A stretch of DNA of 64,000 nucleotides from Deltaproteobacteria bacterium (GCA_012728915.1 JAAYEC010000004.1:47026-111025); one strand, 5' to 3'. Shown: positions 26,527 to 34,971, numbered from the stretch's first letter. Made by a program: numbers and translations. Notes: generated from the letters alone by a model not told the origin.

Positions 26527-27300
26527 GTGCTGATCGCCGACACGAGGGCGCTGAGGGAGAAGGCCTTCCGCCTGGTCTGCGACGCTTACCGGCGCGAAGG
26601 GTACGAGCTGCGCTACGGGAGCGAGAGCGGGCTGTGGTGCACCGTCCATCACCTGCACCCCGGCACGATGATCTTTCTCGCCGAGAAGGGGGAACAGCCT
26701 GCGGGCTCGGTGGCCCTGATGCCCGACTCGCCGCTCGGGCTGCCGACGGACCGCATCTTCCCGGAGCCGCTGGCCGATCTGCGGAAGGCGGGACGGCGCC
26801 TGAGCGAGATCTCCTCCCTCGTGGTGACGGAGGAGCCCGGGGGCATCCCCCCCCAGCCGGCCATGCACCTGTACCGGCTGGCGCGCCTGGCGGCCCTGCA
26901 CATTGCGGAGAGCACCGACATCGTTGCCTCCGTCATGGCCCGCCACGGGGATTTCTACTCGCGGTTCCTGCTGTTCGACGAGGTCTCCCCGGAGTCCCGC
27001 CTGAGCCCGAAGACGGGGCAGCCGGTGATCTATGTGCGCCTCAACCTCGAGACCATGGAGACGCGCTACCGGGAGCGCTACGCCCGGACCCCGAGCCGGC
27101 GGAACCTCTACAGCTGGTTTTTTCAGCACGAGGACGAGCCGGCCGTCGTCGAGTGGCTCCGCAGCGGCCGCAGGCCCATGACGGCGGGCGAGCTCCACTA
27201 CTTCGGCGCGAGGAAGACGGGCATTCTGGCCCGGGAGGGCCGTGACGTCATTGCGGTCCTCGAAGAGGAATACCGCAAGGCGGGCGCTTCGGAGACCTGA
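26527..27300 (+). CDS. FeeM-like N-acyltransferase (N-acyl amino acid synthase family)
   Basis: A 257-aa protein resembling the FeeM/acyl-homoserine-lactone-synthase-like branch of the GNAT fold. The HHLHPGTMIFLAEK strand and the DSPLGLPTDRIFPEPL block are followed by GRRLSEISSLVV, in the order expected for FeeM catalytic cores. FeeM enzymes move fatty acyl groups from acyl carrier protein to an amino acid; that activity is inferred here. The GTG start at 26527 is the first conventional one. However, reading is open from 26446, and residues encoded from 26479 (LKSRYEYRFGPEKEW) look like part of the fold, so initiation at CTG 26479 or ATT 26476 is possible. First of four same-strand genes. Confidence 0.7.
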   Translation: MLIADTRALREKAFRLVCDAYRREGYELRYGSESGLWCTVHHLHPGTMIFLAEKGEQPAGSVALMPDSPLGLPTDRIFPEPLADLRKAGRRLSEISSLVVTEEPGGIPPQPAMHLYRLARLAALHIAESTDIVASVMARHGDFYSRFLLFDEVSPESRLSPKTGQPVIYVRLNLETMETRYRERYARTPSRRNLYSWFFQHEDEPAVVEWLRSGRRPMTAGELHYFGARKTGILAREGRDVIAVLEEEYRKAGASET

Positions 27301-27437
27301 TTGCAGGGTTTATTGCGGGACGGTACCGCATGATCCATGCCGGCAGGCTGTTGCGCGCGAAGAGAGGGAGACAGGAAGCCGGGAAGAGCGGCAAAAAGGA
27401 AGAGGGAGTCAGAATCCCGGAGAGTACAGAGAACCCC

Positions 27438-28331
27438 ATGTGGGAGCAACTCGTCGACCGGCAGAAGGGCATCGCCAACTTCACCGATGGGCTGACCGGG
27501 GCCATCGGCCGCACCCGCGTGCTCGCGGCGGGCGCGGGGGGAAACGGCGCCGTGCTGGACTGCCTGGTGCGCACGGGCTTCCAGCGCTTCGTGATCATCG
27601 ACTTCGACGTCGTCGAGGCCACCAATCTCAACCGTCTTCCCTTCCTGCCGGGCTCCGTCGGCAAGACGAAGACCGAGGCCTGGAAGGAATACCTGCAGGC
27701 GGTCAACCCCGCCTGCGAGGTGACCGCCCACTGCCGGCGGGTCACGAAGGACGACGAGGCCTGGCTTTCGGAGGTCATCGCGGGTGTGGACGTCGTCGCC
27801 CTGGGCATGACGGAGATCGAGGCCAACTTCCTGATCCCCCGCGTGTGCCACCGCCTGCGCAAGCGGATGGTCGTGGGACCGGGCACGTCGAACTGCTGGG
27901 CCGTGAGCACCTTCACCCACGAGGGAACGGTTTCCCTGGAGAGCGTGGGAGGGTTCGGGACGGAAGGCATCGACGCGCGCGACATCGATTACAGGGCCAT
28001 CCTGCCCGCCTTCATGCGGATCTACATGTTTCCCGGCCGCGCGGAGAGGCTGACCCCGGAGGCGCTCCGGAAGGTCCGGAGCGGCGAGATCCCGCCGCGC
28101 AACGGCAAGATCTTCGTCTCCATGGTCAACGCGGCCGCCTGCTGGGAGATCGTGAAGAACACCGCCGTGCTCAACGGTCTCCCGCTGCGCAACACGAGCA
28201 TCGTCGAATTTCCCGTCGTGCAGGTCTTCGACCCCTTCCGCGGCAGCGCCTACTACTGGGACGCCGCGAAGAACCGGATCGGGATCCCGAACTGGCTGAC
28301 GGGGAAGATCCGCTGGCACAAGGCGCCCTGA
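27438..28331 (+). CDS. ThiF/E1-like adenylyltransferase
   Basis: A 297-aa protein of the ThiF/MoeB/E1 superfamily. The nucleotide-binding GAGGNGA loop is followed by the acidic IIDFDVVEATNLNRL segment that binds ATP-Mg. These enzymes adenylate C-terminal glycines of ubiquitin-like sulfur carriers (ThiS, MoaD) or other carboxylates. No CxxC zinc pairs of MoeB are visible. I start it at ATG 27438 because the preceding 36 in-frame codons fall in purine-rich intergenic repeat DNA. It sits between an acyltransferase and a tungsten-type oxidoreductase, so it may serve cofactor assembly or carboxylate activation; neither is proven. Confidence 0.75.
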   Translation: MWEQLVDRQKGIANFTDGLTGAIGRTRVLAAGAGGNGAVLDCLVRTGFQRFVIIDFDVVEATNLNRLPFLPGSVGKTKTEAWKEYLQAVNPACEVTAHCRRVTKDDEAWLSEVIAGVDVVALGMTEIEANFLIPRVCHRLRKRMVVGPGTSNCWAVSTFTHEGTVSLESVGGFGTEGIDARDIDYRAILPAFMRIYMFPGRAERLTPEALRKVRSGEIPPRNGKIFVSMVNAAACWEIVKNTAVLNGLPLRNTSIVEFPVVQVFDPFRGSAYYWDAAKNRIGIPNWLTGKIRWHKAP

Positions 28332-28459
28332 CCCCGTACGCCGGTCGCCTTTTGCCCTGCAATCTGGTATGTAGATCCAGGCGGCGGAGAGCCGGGGCGG
28401 ATCGTTCAGCCCCCCGGTCAGCAGCGCCCGTGGCGCGAAAACGGAAGGAAGGTGCGGGC

Positions 28460-30403
28460 ATGACCTTCGCCAGCATGGGGAAGATCCTCAACGTGGATCT
28501 CTCGACGGGCGAGATTCGGCCAGAAGCGATCCCGGACGGGATTTGCCGGAAATACCTCACCGGCACGGGGCTTGCCGCCTGGCTCCTCCACGAGCGCATC
28601 CCGGCAGGTGCCGATCCGCTCGGTCCCGACAACATCCTGGGGTTCGTCGCGGGGCTCCTGACGGCAACCCCCAGCTACTTCACGGGCCGCTGGAGCGCCG
28701 TCGGGAAGTCCCCCCTGACCGGGGCCTGGGGAGACGCCAACTGCGGCGGGAGCCTGGCGCCCGCCATCAAGCGGAACGGCTTCGACGGCATCTTCTTCCG
28801 CGGGGCGAGCGGGGCCCCCGTCTACCTGTACGTGAAGAACGGCCGGGCCGAGCTGCGCGACGCCTCCCGCCTGTGGGGGAAGGACACCGTCGAGGCGGAG
28901 GGGATGCTCCTTGCCGAGCACGGCGCCGGGGCCCGCGCGGCCGTCATCGGACCCGCCGGCGAGCGCCTCTCGCTCATCTCGGGCATCAGCAACGACCGGG
29001 GCCGCATGGCCGCCCGATCGGGGCTGGGCGCCGTCATGGGCTCCAAGCGTCTCAAGGCGGTGGTCCTCGACGGCAAGCTGCGCGTCCCTGTCCACGACGC
29101 GGCGGCCATGAAGCGCCTGAGCCGCTCCTGCAACCGGTGGGTCCAGTTCCAGCCGCCCTTTCTCTCCGGCAGGGCCATGGCGTATCTCGGCGCTCTCATG
29201 CGCATCCTTCCCACCCAGATGGCCCTCGACGGCATGCTCTACAAGATCTTCCTCAGGAAGTGGGGCACGACGAGCATGAACCAGATGTCCGTCGAGATGG
29301 GAGACGCCCCCGTGATGAACTGGAAGGGCTCGAGCGCCGACTGGGGCATGAGCCGGTCCGCTTCCTTCAACCCCGACAACATCAAGGCCGTCGAAACGGC
29401 GAAGTACCACTGTTATGCCTGCCCCCTGGGCTGCGGCGGCATCTGCATTCCGAAACCCGGGGGGGGCGAGACGCACAAGCCCGAGTACGAGACGGTCCTC
29501 GCGCTGGGCGGGCAGTGCATGAATGCGGATCTCGACAGCATTTTCCACATGAACGAGATGCTGAACCGGGCCGGGATGGACTCGATCTCCGCGGGGGGCA
29601 CGGTCTCCTTTGCGATGGAGTGCTGGGAACGGGGGATCCTCACGAAAGCGGACACGGACGGCCTCGAGCTGACGTGGGGAAACTCGGCGGCCATGGCGGC
29701 ACTTCTCGAGAAGATGATCCGGCGGGAGGGCATCGGGGATATCCTGGCCGACGGGGTCCGGAAGGCTGCCGAACGCATCGGCCGGGGCTCCGGGCAGTAC
29801 GCCATGCACGCGGGCGGCCAGGAGCTGCCCATGCACGACGGGCGCAACGACCCGGGCTTTGCCGTCCACTACTCCGTCGAGCCCACGCCGGGCCGCCACA
29901 CGCTCGGGGCCCAGATGTACTACGAGATGTTCCGGCTCTGGAAACGGGTGAGGCGCCTGCCGAAGCCGGCGCCCTTCTACTTCAAGGGCAGCAAGTACAG
30001 GGCCGACGAGGAGAAGGCCGTCGCGGCGGCGGCCTGCAGCCGGTACATGGCCCTGGCAAACGGTGCCGGCCTCTGCCTGTTCGGCCTGTTCCTGGGCGCG
30101 TCGCGCATTCCCGTCTTCGAGTGGCTCAACGCCGCCACGGGGTGGAACCGTACGCCCGAGGACTACCTGGCGGCGGGTGAGCGCATCCAGACCCTCAAGC
30201 AGGCCTTCAACGTCAAGCACGGCATCGACCCCCGGGCCAACCGGGTCTGCGACCGCGCGGCGGGCATCCCCGCGCAGAAGGAAGGGGCCAACGCGCGCCG
30301 GGCCGTTGCCATTGCGAAAATGATGAGCGACTACTGGCGGCAGTTCGGGTGGGATCCGGAGACGGGCGTGCCGCCCGTGGAAGATCGGAGGAGCGGAAGA
30401 TAG
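28460..30403 (+). CDS. Aldehyde:ferredoxin oxidoreductase (tungsten type)
   Basis: A 647-aa AOR-family enzyme. It begins with the family-typical KILNVDLSTGEI strand and YLTGTGLAAWLL, then residues for bis-pterin binding (ANCGGSLAPAIKRNGFDGI, AARSGLGAVMGSK). The [4Fe-4S] ligands are CYACPLGC (near residue 316) and a distal Cys in GAGLCLFG. Such enzymes interconvert aldehydes and carboxylic acids with ferredoxin. The ATG at 28460 is preceded by GGAAGGAAGG. The adjacent polyferredoxin gene is the probable electron partner. Confidence 0.93.
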   Translation: MTFASMGKILNVDLSTGEIRPEAIPDGICRKYLTGTGLAAWLLHERIPAGADPLGPDNILGFVAGLLTATPSYFTGRWSAVGKSPLTGAWGDANCGGSLAPAIKRNGFDGIFFRGASGAPVYLYVKNGRAELRDASRLWGKDTVEAEGMLLAEHGAGARAAVIGPAGERLSLISGISNDRGRMAARSGLGAVMGSKRLKAVVLDGKLRVPVHDAAAMKRLSRSCNRWVQFQPPFLSGRAMAYLGALMRILPTQMALDGMLYKIFLRKWGTTSMNQMSVEMGDAPVMNWKGSSADWGMSRSASFNPDNIKAVETAKYHCYACPLGCGGICIPKPGGGETHKPEYETVLALGGQCMNADLDSIFHMNEMLNRAGMDSISAGGTVSFAMECWERGILTKADTDGLELTWGNSAAMAALLEKMIRREGIGDILADGVRKAAERIGRGSGQYAMHAGGQELPMHDGRNDPGFAVHYSVEPTPGRHTLGAQMYYEMFRLWKRVRRLPKPAPFYFKGSKYRADEEKAVAAAACSRYMALANGAGLCLFGLFLGASRIPVFEWLNAATGWNRTPEDYLAAGERIQTLKQAFNVKHGIDPRANRVCDRAAGIPAQKEGANARRAVAIAKMMSDYWRQFGWDPETGVPPVEDRRSGR

Positions 30404-30510
30404 GAAGAGCAGAAGATCGGAGCGATTTCTTTTCTTGTCCGCTCTTCCTGAGTTCTGCCCTTCCGATGTTCCTGGGCTTAGAAGGGCAGACAGACGTCAG
30501 GAAGACGACA
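30404..30510. repeat. Purine/pyrimidine-rich inverted low-complexity repeat
   Basis: AGAGCAGAAGATCGGAG is followed by CCGCTCTTCCTGAG and GCCCTTCCGATG counterparts, of the same style as the repeat at 20438-20520. It separates the oxidoreductase from its ferredoxin gene. Confidence 0.45.
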
Positions 30511-30951
30511 ATGGCGCACTTGATCACGGACAGTTGCAACGGCTGCGGCGCCTGTCTCAGGATGTGCCCCACGGGCGCCATCCGGGGCGTGCGGAAGTCG
30601 CTTCATGTCATCGACCCGCCGCTGTGCATAGACTGCGGCGCCTGCGGGCGCGTCTGCCCCGTTGAAGCCGTCAGGGACGAGTCAGGCAGCCTCTGCCCGA
30701 AGATGAAGTACGCGGAGTGGCTCGAGCCCGTCTTCGATCCCGGGATCTGCACGCCCTGCCGGATCTGCGTGGACACCTGTCCCGTCAACTGTCTCGATAT
30801 CGGCGAACCGCTTGCCGGGGCCGAGCCGCGCGCGTATCCCTTCCTCAGGGATCCGAAGCGCTGCATCGGCTGCAGCCTCTGCTCGAAGGACTGCCCCGTC
30901 GATGCGATCTCCATGAGGCCGCGCGGCTCCCGTGCGGAACGGGCCGCGTAG
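30511..30951 (+). CDS. Polyferredoxin with four [4Fe-4S] motifs
   Basis: A 146-aa cytoplasmic electron carrier with four CxxCxxCxxxCP motifs: CNGCGACLRMCP, CIDCGACGRVCP, CTPCRICVDTCP and CIGCSLCSKDCP. These suffice for four [4Fe-4S] clusters. ATG at 30511 has a GGAAG ribosome site, and upstream in-frame sequence is repeat DNA. Placed 107 bp after the aldehyde oxidoreductase, it very likely shuttles that enzyme's electrons. Confidence 0.92.
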   Translation: MAHLITDSCNGCGACLRMCPTGAIRGVRKSLHVIDPPLCIDCGACGRVCPVEAVRDESGSLCPKMKYAEWLEPVFDPGICTPCRICVDTCPVNCLDIGEPLAGAEPRAYPFLRDPKRCIGCSLCSKDCPVDAISMRPRGSRAERAA

Positions 30952-31076
30952 CCGGAGGACCTCGCGATCCCGCGGCCCTGCCCGTCCTCGCGCGTTTGTC
31001 CCCGTGGCCTGAACCCCCCGCCGGCCGCCCCGCGGCGATCCCCGCGCTTTCCGGGTGCGGGCCTTGCGCGCAATCC

Positions 31077-31514
31077 CTACTTGCAGACCTGCCGGGAGAG
31101 CCGCTCGTGCAGGGTGCCCGGGACGAGATCCCTCCAGGGTGAGCCCCCGGCGGGGCTTCCCGCCATGCGCTTGCCGTCGGCCCCGTAGATCGTCATGGAG
31201 AGGCTTCTGGCCTTCGCCGCGGTGCAGTTGAATTCGCTCGCCATGATCACGTGGTCCGGTTTTTGCCCCCTGTACTCTCCCGTCCCGGCGAGAAATTTCT
31301 CGGTGGACCGTTTCCCCTCCTCGCTGTAGACGGTCTTTTCCTGCACGGTCACCGTCACATTCGTCTTCTTCACGCTCTGCCTGTCGTAGTAATGGGCCCC
31401 TTTTGCCGTCGTGGCGAAAAAGACCCACTCCGCCCCCTGTGCCGCGTCCCGTGCGCCCGCGATCAGGAGCACGGCGAGAACGACCGCGGCGGCGAACAAT
31501 CCTCTGCCCCGCAT
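31077..31514 (-). CDS. Secreted surface-adhesin-E-like protein
   Basis: A 145-aa protein with a signal peptide (cleavage near AQGAEW). The mature domain, WVFFATTAKGAHYYDRQSV followed by beta strands and a conserved Cys pair (FNC...QVC), resembles the surface-adhesin protein E family of short periplasmic proteins. ATG at 31514 follows AAGGGGG with 5-nt spacing; a longer reading to 31562 lacks support. Role unknown. Confidence 0.75.
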   Translation of the reverse strand: MRGRGLFAAAVVLAVLLIAGARDAAQGAEWVFFATTAKGAHYYDRQSVKKTNVTVTVQEKTVYSEEGKRSTEKFLAGTGEYRGQKPDHVIMASEFNCTAAKARSLSMTIYGADGKRMAGSPAGGSPWRDLVPGTLHERLSRQVCK

Positions 31515-31558
31515 GGGATCCCCCTTTTGTCCGTCCATGAGGCCTGCCTGGCCCGCAT

Positions 31559-31756
31559 TCATCCCCGCACTTCACGGGGCTCCGCCGGGGAGGTCTCTGG
31601 GTGACGAGACCATCGCGCTTCGGACCGCTCCGTGTTTGCCCTGCCCCGGGGCCTCGACAGCCCCGCGGCGACCCGGACGGCGGCAACGGGAAGCAGGACC
31701 ACGGCGGCAGCCGCAATCGCCGCCGCGCAGGCAACCCCGGCGAGAATCTTTTTCAT
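31559..31756 (-). CDS. Small single-span membrane or secreted protein
   Basis: A 65-aa protein starting MKKILAGVACAAAIAAAAVV, a strong membrane or signal segment of about 28 residues, followed by a basic, Arg/Ser-rich tail. GGAGGGGG stands at good spacing before the ATG. No homologous family is recognised; the tail may be uninformative. Existence is supported by the ribosome site and signal sequence only. Confidence 0.5.
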   Translation of the reverse strand: MKKILAGVACAAAIAAAAVVLLPVAAVRVAAGLSRPRGRANTERSEARWSRHPETSPAEPREVRG

Positions 31757-31821
31757 GGTTTCCCCCTCCCCGTCCAGGCCTGTCCGTGAACGGCGCCGGG
31801 CACGACGCGGCCCCGGGCGCT

Positions 31822-32139
31822 TCAGGAGTGGAACCACTCCGGGATCCTGTCGAAGTCCGCGGAGAGTCTCCGGGCATGCTCCATGAAGTCCTCGTAGTGC
31901 TCGGGGAGACGACTCCGCGTGTCGATCAGGATGCCGTAGTGGCCGTGCTGAAGGGCATGCCAGTCCCCCCGGTCCTTGAGGTGCTGGCAATACTCCTCGA
32001 TCTCGGCGGATCGTATCAGGGCGACGAAGAACCCCTTTCGGAGCAGCGTTGCCGCGAGTTCGTGCTTGCCGCAGCGGTCGAGGGTCACCAGTACGGAGTT
32101 CACCGTTTTCTTGACGTGCAGGTCTGCATTCGCGCTCAT
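31822..32139 (-). CDS. Hypothetical protein, 105 aa
   Basis: A small soluble protein of mixed composition, probably alpha/beta, with His and Cys residues scattered and no recognised motif. A possible promoter lies upstream on the minus strand: TTGACA at 32226-32231 and AAGATT at 32203-32208, 17 nt apart. Codon use looks like neighbouring genes. Function unknown. Confidence 0.55.
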   Translation of the reverse strand: MSANADLHVKKTVNSVLVTLDRCGKHELAATLLRKGFFVALIRSAEIEEYCQHLKDRGDWHALQHGHYGILIDTRSRLPEHYEDFMEHARRLSADFDRIPEWFHS

Positions 32140-32263
32140 GGTCCTGATGCGGTGCGCGCCGTGATTTCATCCCTCCGGATGCGGGGCGCCGCTTTCCGTC
32201 TTAATCTTTCCATCCCGAACGTTTCTGTCAAGGCCTGCAGCCCGAACCCTGCGCGCGCCCCTT

Positions 32264-32662
32264 TCACTCTGCGAGGGCCTTCAGGGCTTTCCGGTCGTTC
32301 TCCGTCTTGAAAATGATCGTCATCTTTCCTTTCGGGGGGCTCCCGTACAGGTAGTAGATGTCGATGCCGGCGGTGGCGATCTTCTTCGTCGCCTTGAACA
32401 GCTCGCCGACCTTGTTCGGCAGCTCCATGGCGATCGCGTCCTCCATGTCCACCTTGGCCCCCATCTTGGAGAGCACCCTCTTCGCCTTGACGTTGTCGTC
32501 GGTCACCATCATGAAGGACGCTTCCAGTTCCTCCCAGCCGTACGCGGCGATTGCCTCGATGTTGATTTTGGCCGTTGCGAGGGCCTCGGTGATCTCCATC
32601 AGCAGGCCGACGTTGTTGGGCATCGTGAAATTGAGCTGCTTCACCCTGGTTGCCTTGGCCAT
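32264..32662 (-). CDS. Tandem ACT-domain protein
   Basis: A 132-aa protein made of two ACT domains and nothing else. The first begins VKQLNFTMPNNVGLLMEI; the second contains MELPNKVGELFKATKKIATAGIDI. The paired form occurs in regulators that sense amino acids or related ligands, often near ligases such as phenylacetate-CoA ligase, although none is adjacent here. AAGGAGGGACAGGAC precedes the ATG. The leader carries a terminator-like hairpin. Confidence 0.88.
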   Translation of the reverse strand: MAKATRVKQLNFTMPNNVGLLMEITEALATAKINIEAIAAYGWEELEASFMMVTDDNVKAKRVLSKMGAKVDMEDAIAMELPNKVGELFKATKKIATAGIDIYYLYGSPPKGKMTIIFKTENDRKALKALAE

Positions 32663-32712
32663 GTCCTGTCCCTCCTTCTATCCTGGTTTTATGGAGCCGT
32701 GATTCTGACTGC

Positions 32713-32747
32713 AAAAAACCCTGCCTTCCGCCGAAAGCAGGGTTTTT
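32713..32747 (-). promoter_or_regulatory. Terminator-like hairpin in the leader of the ACT-domain gene
   Basis: AAACCCTGC and GCAGGGTTT arms enclose a 12-nt loop. On the minus strand the hairpin is followed by a T-run and lies about 50 nt upstream of the ACT start codon. No gene on either strand ends here, so its natural role would be attenuation of the ACT transcript, possibly with a ligand-binding or leader-peptide switch upstream. Confidence 0.5.
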
Positions 32748-32818
32748 ATGACGTGCTCGATTCCTCCCGTGATGTCTGGGCTTGTTGATGGATCAAGGGA
32801 CGACGGGACGATGCTTAT

Positions 32819-32847
32819 TCTGTACCGGACGGGGACGGGGATGTCAA
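32819..32847 (-). promoter_or_regulatory. Possible promoter of the ACT-domain gene
   Basis: On the minus strand TTGACA (32842-32847) and TACAGA (32819-32824) are 17 nt apart. A start near 32812 would give a leader of about 150 nt containing the hairpin at 32713-32747. Confidence 0.45.
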
Positions 32848-33182
32848 GGATTGAACAGGAGGCGGGAGGGCGTCATGGGCGGTCCCGGTCTGCACGGTCG
32901 GCACCCCCTGCGTGGACAGACCTGCGGATGTCGGCCCGATGGAAGATGCCCATGCCGTTTTTGAGGCCCCCCTTGCCGTCGGCCTCAATGATTGACGGAT
33001 TTTCACAACCGTGCGAGAGTACACCTGCACGGGCTGAAGACAGTGAACGGCGTGGGAAGGGCCCGGGCGATGGCGGGATGCAGATGGATCGGAGACGGCG
33101 GGGCCACACCCGGGAAATGGCCCCGGCGGCAATGCCCTCGTCGGATGGGAAGAGAAGATGCAGGAAAAGAGAGGAGGAGAAC
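32848..33182. other. Region upstream of the transglutaminase-like gene
   Basis: Open in the frame of the next gene, but composition and lack of conserved pattern argue against coding. No promoter stands out. Confidence 0.35.
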
Positions 33183-34613
33183 ATGCCCTATAACTGGGAA
33201 GGGGATTACATCATTCACGACACCGTCATCAAAAAGAAGCGGTTTGTGATCGGGAGCGCGAACCGCCAGATCCCCACGGACATCCGGGAATGGGTTTCAT
33301 CCCCGGACAACACGGTGATGAAAGAGATCCTGCGGAAACTGGTCAGCGATGACGGACTGCCCAGGACGAAAAACCCGGGCGATTTCGACAGGCGTGCCAT
33401 GATCCTTTGGAACTTTGTCGCCCGGGCCATCCGGTATGTCCACGACAGCAAGAAGCAGAGAAAGAAAGATTTCTGGCTTTTCCCCTCGGAAATATACACG
33501 CTCCGCCAGGGAGACTGCGAGGACGGCTCGTTTCTGCTTGCGAGCCTCCTGATTGCCAGCGGCATCAGCCCCTTCTGCGTCCGGGTCGTGCTTGGCGAGG
33601 TATTCGATGAGAATGACAAGTCGCTTGGAGGGCACTGCTGGCCCCTGTACAAAAACGAACTCGGGGTGTGGTGTATCCTCGAAAGCACCCTCGACACGGT
33701 GCCCTCGCGCATGCCCGAAGCGAACCTCCTCGCACAGGGCAGGCAGTCCTTTCGTTATGTTCCGTACTACTGTTTCAACAATTTCCACCTCTGGGAGATC
33801 GCGCGGGAACGGACGTTCCATCCCGGCAAACATGCCCTGTACCGTTACGAGGGGCCGCGGAAGCGCAAGCTGAACATGAGGGATACCATCCTGCCGTCCG
33901 GCGGGTGGCTTTCCCGCATGACGGGGGACTGGGAGCCCGGACACCTGGAGGTCACAACGGAAGCGCTGAAAAGCAGGGGGTTTTCCGGAAATGCGATCAC
34001 CATCGCCGCGGACGCCTCGCAGGACCCTGATTTTTATAGCTGGTCGGTGGCCGCCAGCCATGCGCAGACGGAAAACGATCCGGAAGGAAGGACGGCGGAG
34101 TCGAGGGAGCAGGCGATCGGCAACTATGTCGCCCTGATCAAATCCCGCACGACGCAACTGTGCCGGATCGCCCGGCAGGAGACGCGCAAGGGCCTGTTCC
34201 TTCTCGGTTATGTCCTCCACAGCATTCAGGACCTTGCCACTCACAAGGGCATTACGAATGCGCAGCACTCGTACCTGTCCAGGCTCCTCGGAAAGAAAAA
34301 CGATCCGGATCACGATGCGGCAAACAGGGCCAAGGCCGGTGATTACTCGCTGCAGTATCTCGATTATCTCCAGCGGGAATTCGCGCCCGTTTACCAGTCG
34401 CTCCTGGACTACCGGGGGAGCGGATTCCCCCTGGAAAGATTACTGCCGAACGAGAAGTGCCGTGTCCTGGGCGCATCAGGCTGGGATCTGACACCGGCCG
34501 CGTTCCTGGATTATAACGGCCTGGCGGACAAATACAGGCCGATCGCGGGCCAATACCCCGTGGAGGACACGATCTGGGACACGGAGGAGGTGTTTGCCTC
34601 ACTGGTGAAATGA
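33183..34613 (+). CDS. Transglutaminase-like / zinc phospholipase C-like fusion protein
   Basis: A 476-aa protein without signal peptide. The N-terminal half has a transglutaminase-like cysteine peptidase pattern: nucleophile in QGDCEDGS (about residue 112) and His in GGHCWPL (about 151). The C-terminal half (about 290-476) contains HSIQDLATH (about residue 346), the H-x3-D-x3-H pattern seen in zinc-dependent phospholipase C, S1/P1 nuclease and Het-C-like folds, with further His and Asp residues downstream (NAQHSYL, DPDHDAA). The fusion is unusual and no substrate can be assigned. ATG at 33183 has GAGGAGGA upstream. It stands alone, next to the tRNA-Arg integration site. Confidence 0.65.
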   Translation: MPYNWEGDYIIHDTVIKKKRFVIGSANRQIPTDIREWVSSPDNTVMKEILRKLVSDDGLPRTKNPGDFDRRAMILWNFVARAIRYVHDSKKQRKKDFWLFPSEIYTLRQGDCEDGSFLLASLLIASGISPFCVRVVLGEVFDENDKSLGGHCWPLYKNELGVWCILESTLDTVPSRMPEANLLAQGRQSFRYVPYYCFNNFHLWEIARERTFHPGKHALYRYEGPRKRKLNMRDTILPSGGWLSRMTGDWEPGHLEVTTEALKSRGFSGNAITIAADASQDPDFYSWSVAASHAQTENDPEGRTAESREQAIGNYVALIKSRTTQLCRIARQETRKGLFLLGYVLHSIQDLATHKGITNAQHSYLSRLLGKKNDPDHDAANRAKAGDYSLQYLDYLQREFAPVYQSLLDYRGSGFPLERLLPNEKCRVLGASGWDLTPAAFLDYNGLADKYRPIAGQYPVEDTIWDTEEVFASLVK

Positions 34614-34757
34614 CAGCCCCGGGCCGCCTCCCGGGCAGGGCTCCGGGCGGCTTGCCGATCCCCCTGCCGGCGGTCCGCACGGGGATTGCCGGGGATACCC
34701 GTTGACGCGTTTTCTTTCGGCCGGGCCGGTTTCCGTCAATCCGGGTATATAAAGGAA

Positions 34758-34788
34758 AGAGGGCTCCAGGTTCATCCTGAAGCCCTCT
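34758..34788 (-). terminator. Hairpin terminator left of the integration site
   Basis: AGAGGGCT (34758-34765) pairs with AGCCCTCT (34781-34788), with an additional AGG/CCT pair inside. On the minus strand it is followed by TTTCCTTT. Before integration of the element it would have stood just downstream of tRNA-Arg. It may also terminate the transglutaminase-like gene. Confidence 0.65.
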
Positions 34789-34800
34789 GCTTCGTTTTCA

Positions 34801-34847
34801 TGGCGGGCGATCTGGGGCTCGAACCCAGGACCTTTGGTTCCGGAGAC
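34801..34847. repeat. attL: 47-bp duplicate of the tRNA-Arg 3' half
   Basis: Identical base for base to 43212-43258, which is the 3' part of the intact tRNA-Arg(CCG) gene from the anticodon loop through the T-arm, acceptor strand and CCA. Flanking bases differ immediately on both sides, so the repeat is exactly 47 bp. Confidence 0.95.
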
Positions 34848-34971
34848 TGTTAAGCCGTCTATGCTACCCTTCTCACTAAATTTCACTTGACATAATTCCC
34901 CATTACAATTAAGCTAGTTACGTCCGCGACCTTCGGCTTTAAAATAACCCGGTATCATCGTTTTTAACCCT

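Noticed and set aside
32748..33182. N-terminal extension of the transglutaminase-like protein
   Set aside because: In frame, but low-complexity and without pattern; a good ribosome site and ATG are at 33183.
34801..34847. Second tRNA-Arg gene
   Set aside because: Only the 3' half is present; the sequence diverges right after the anticodon region, so it is an att duplicate.
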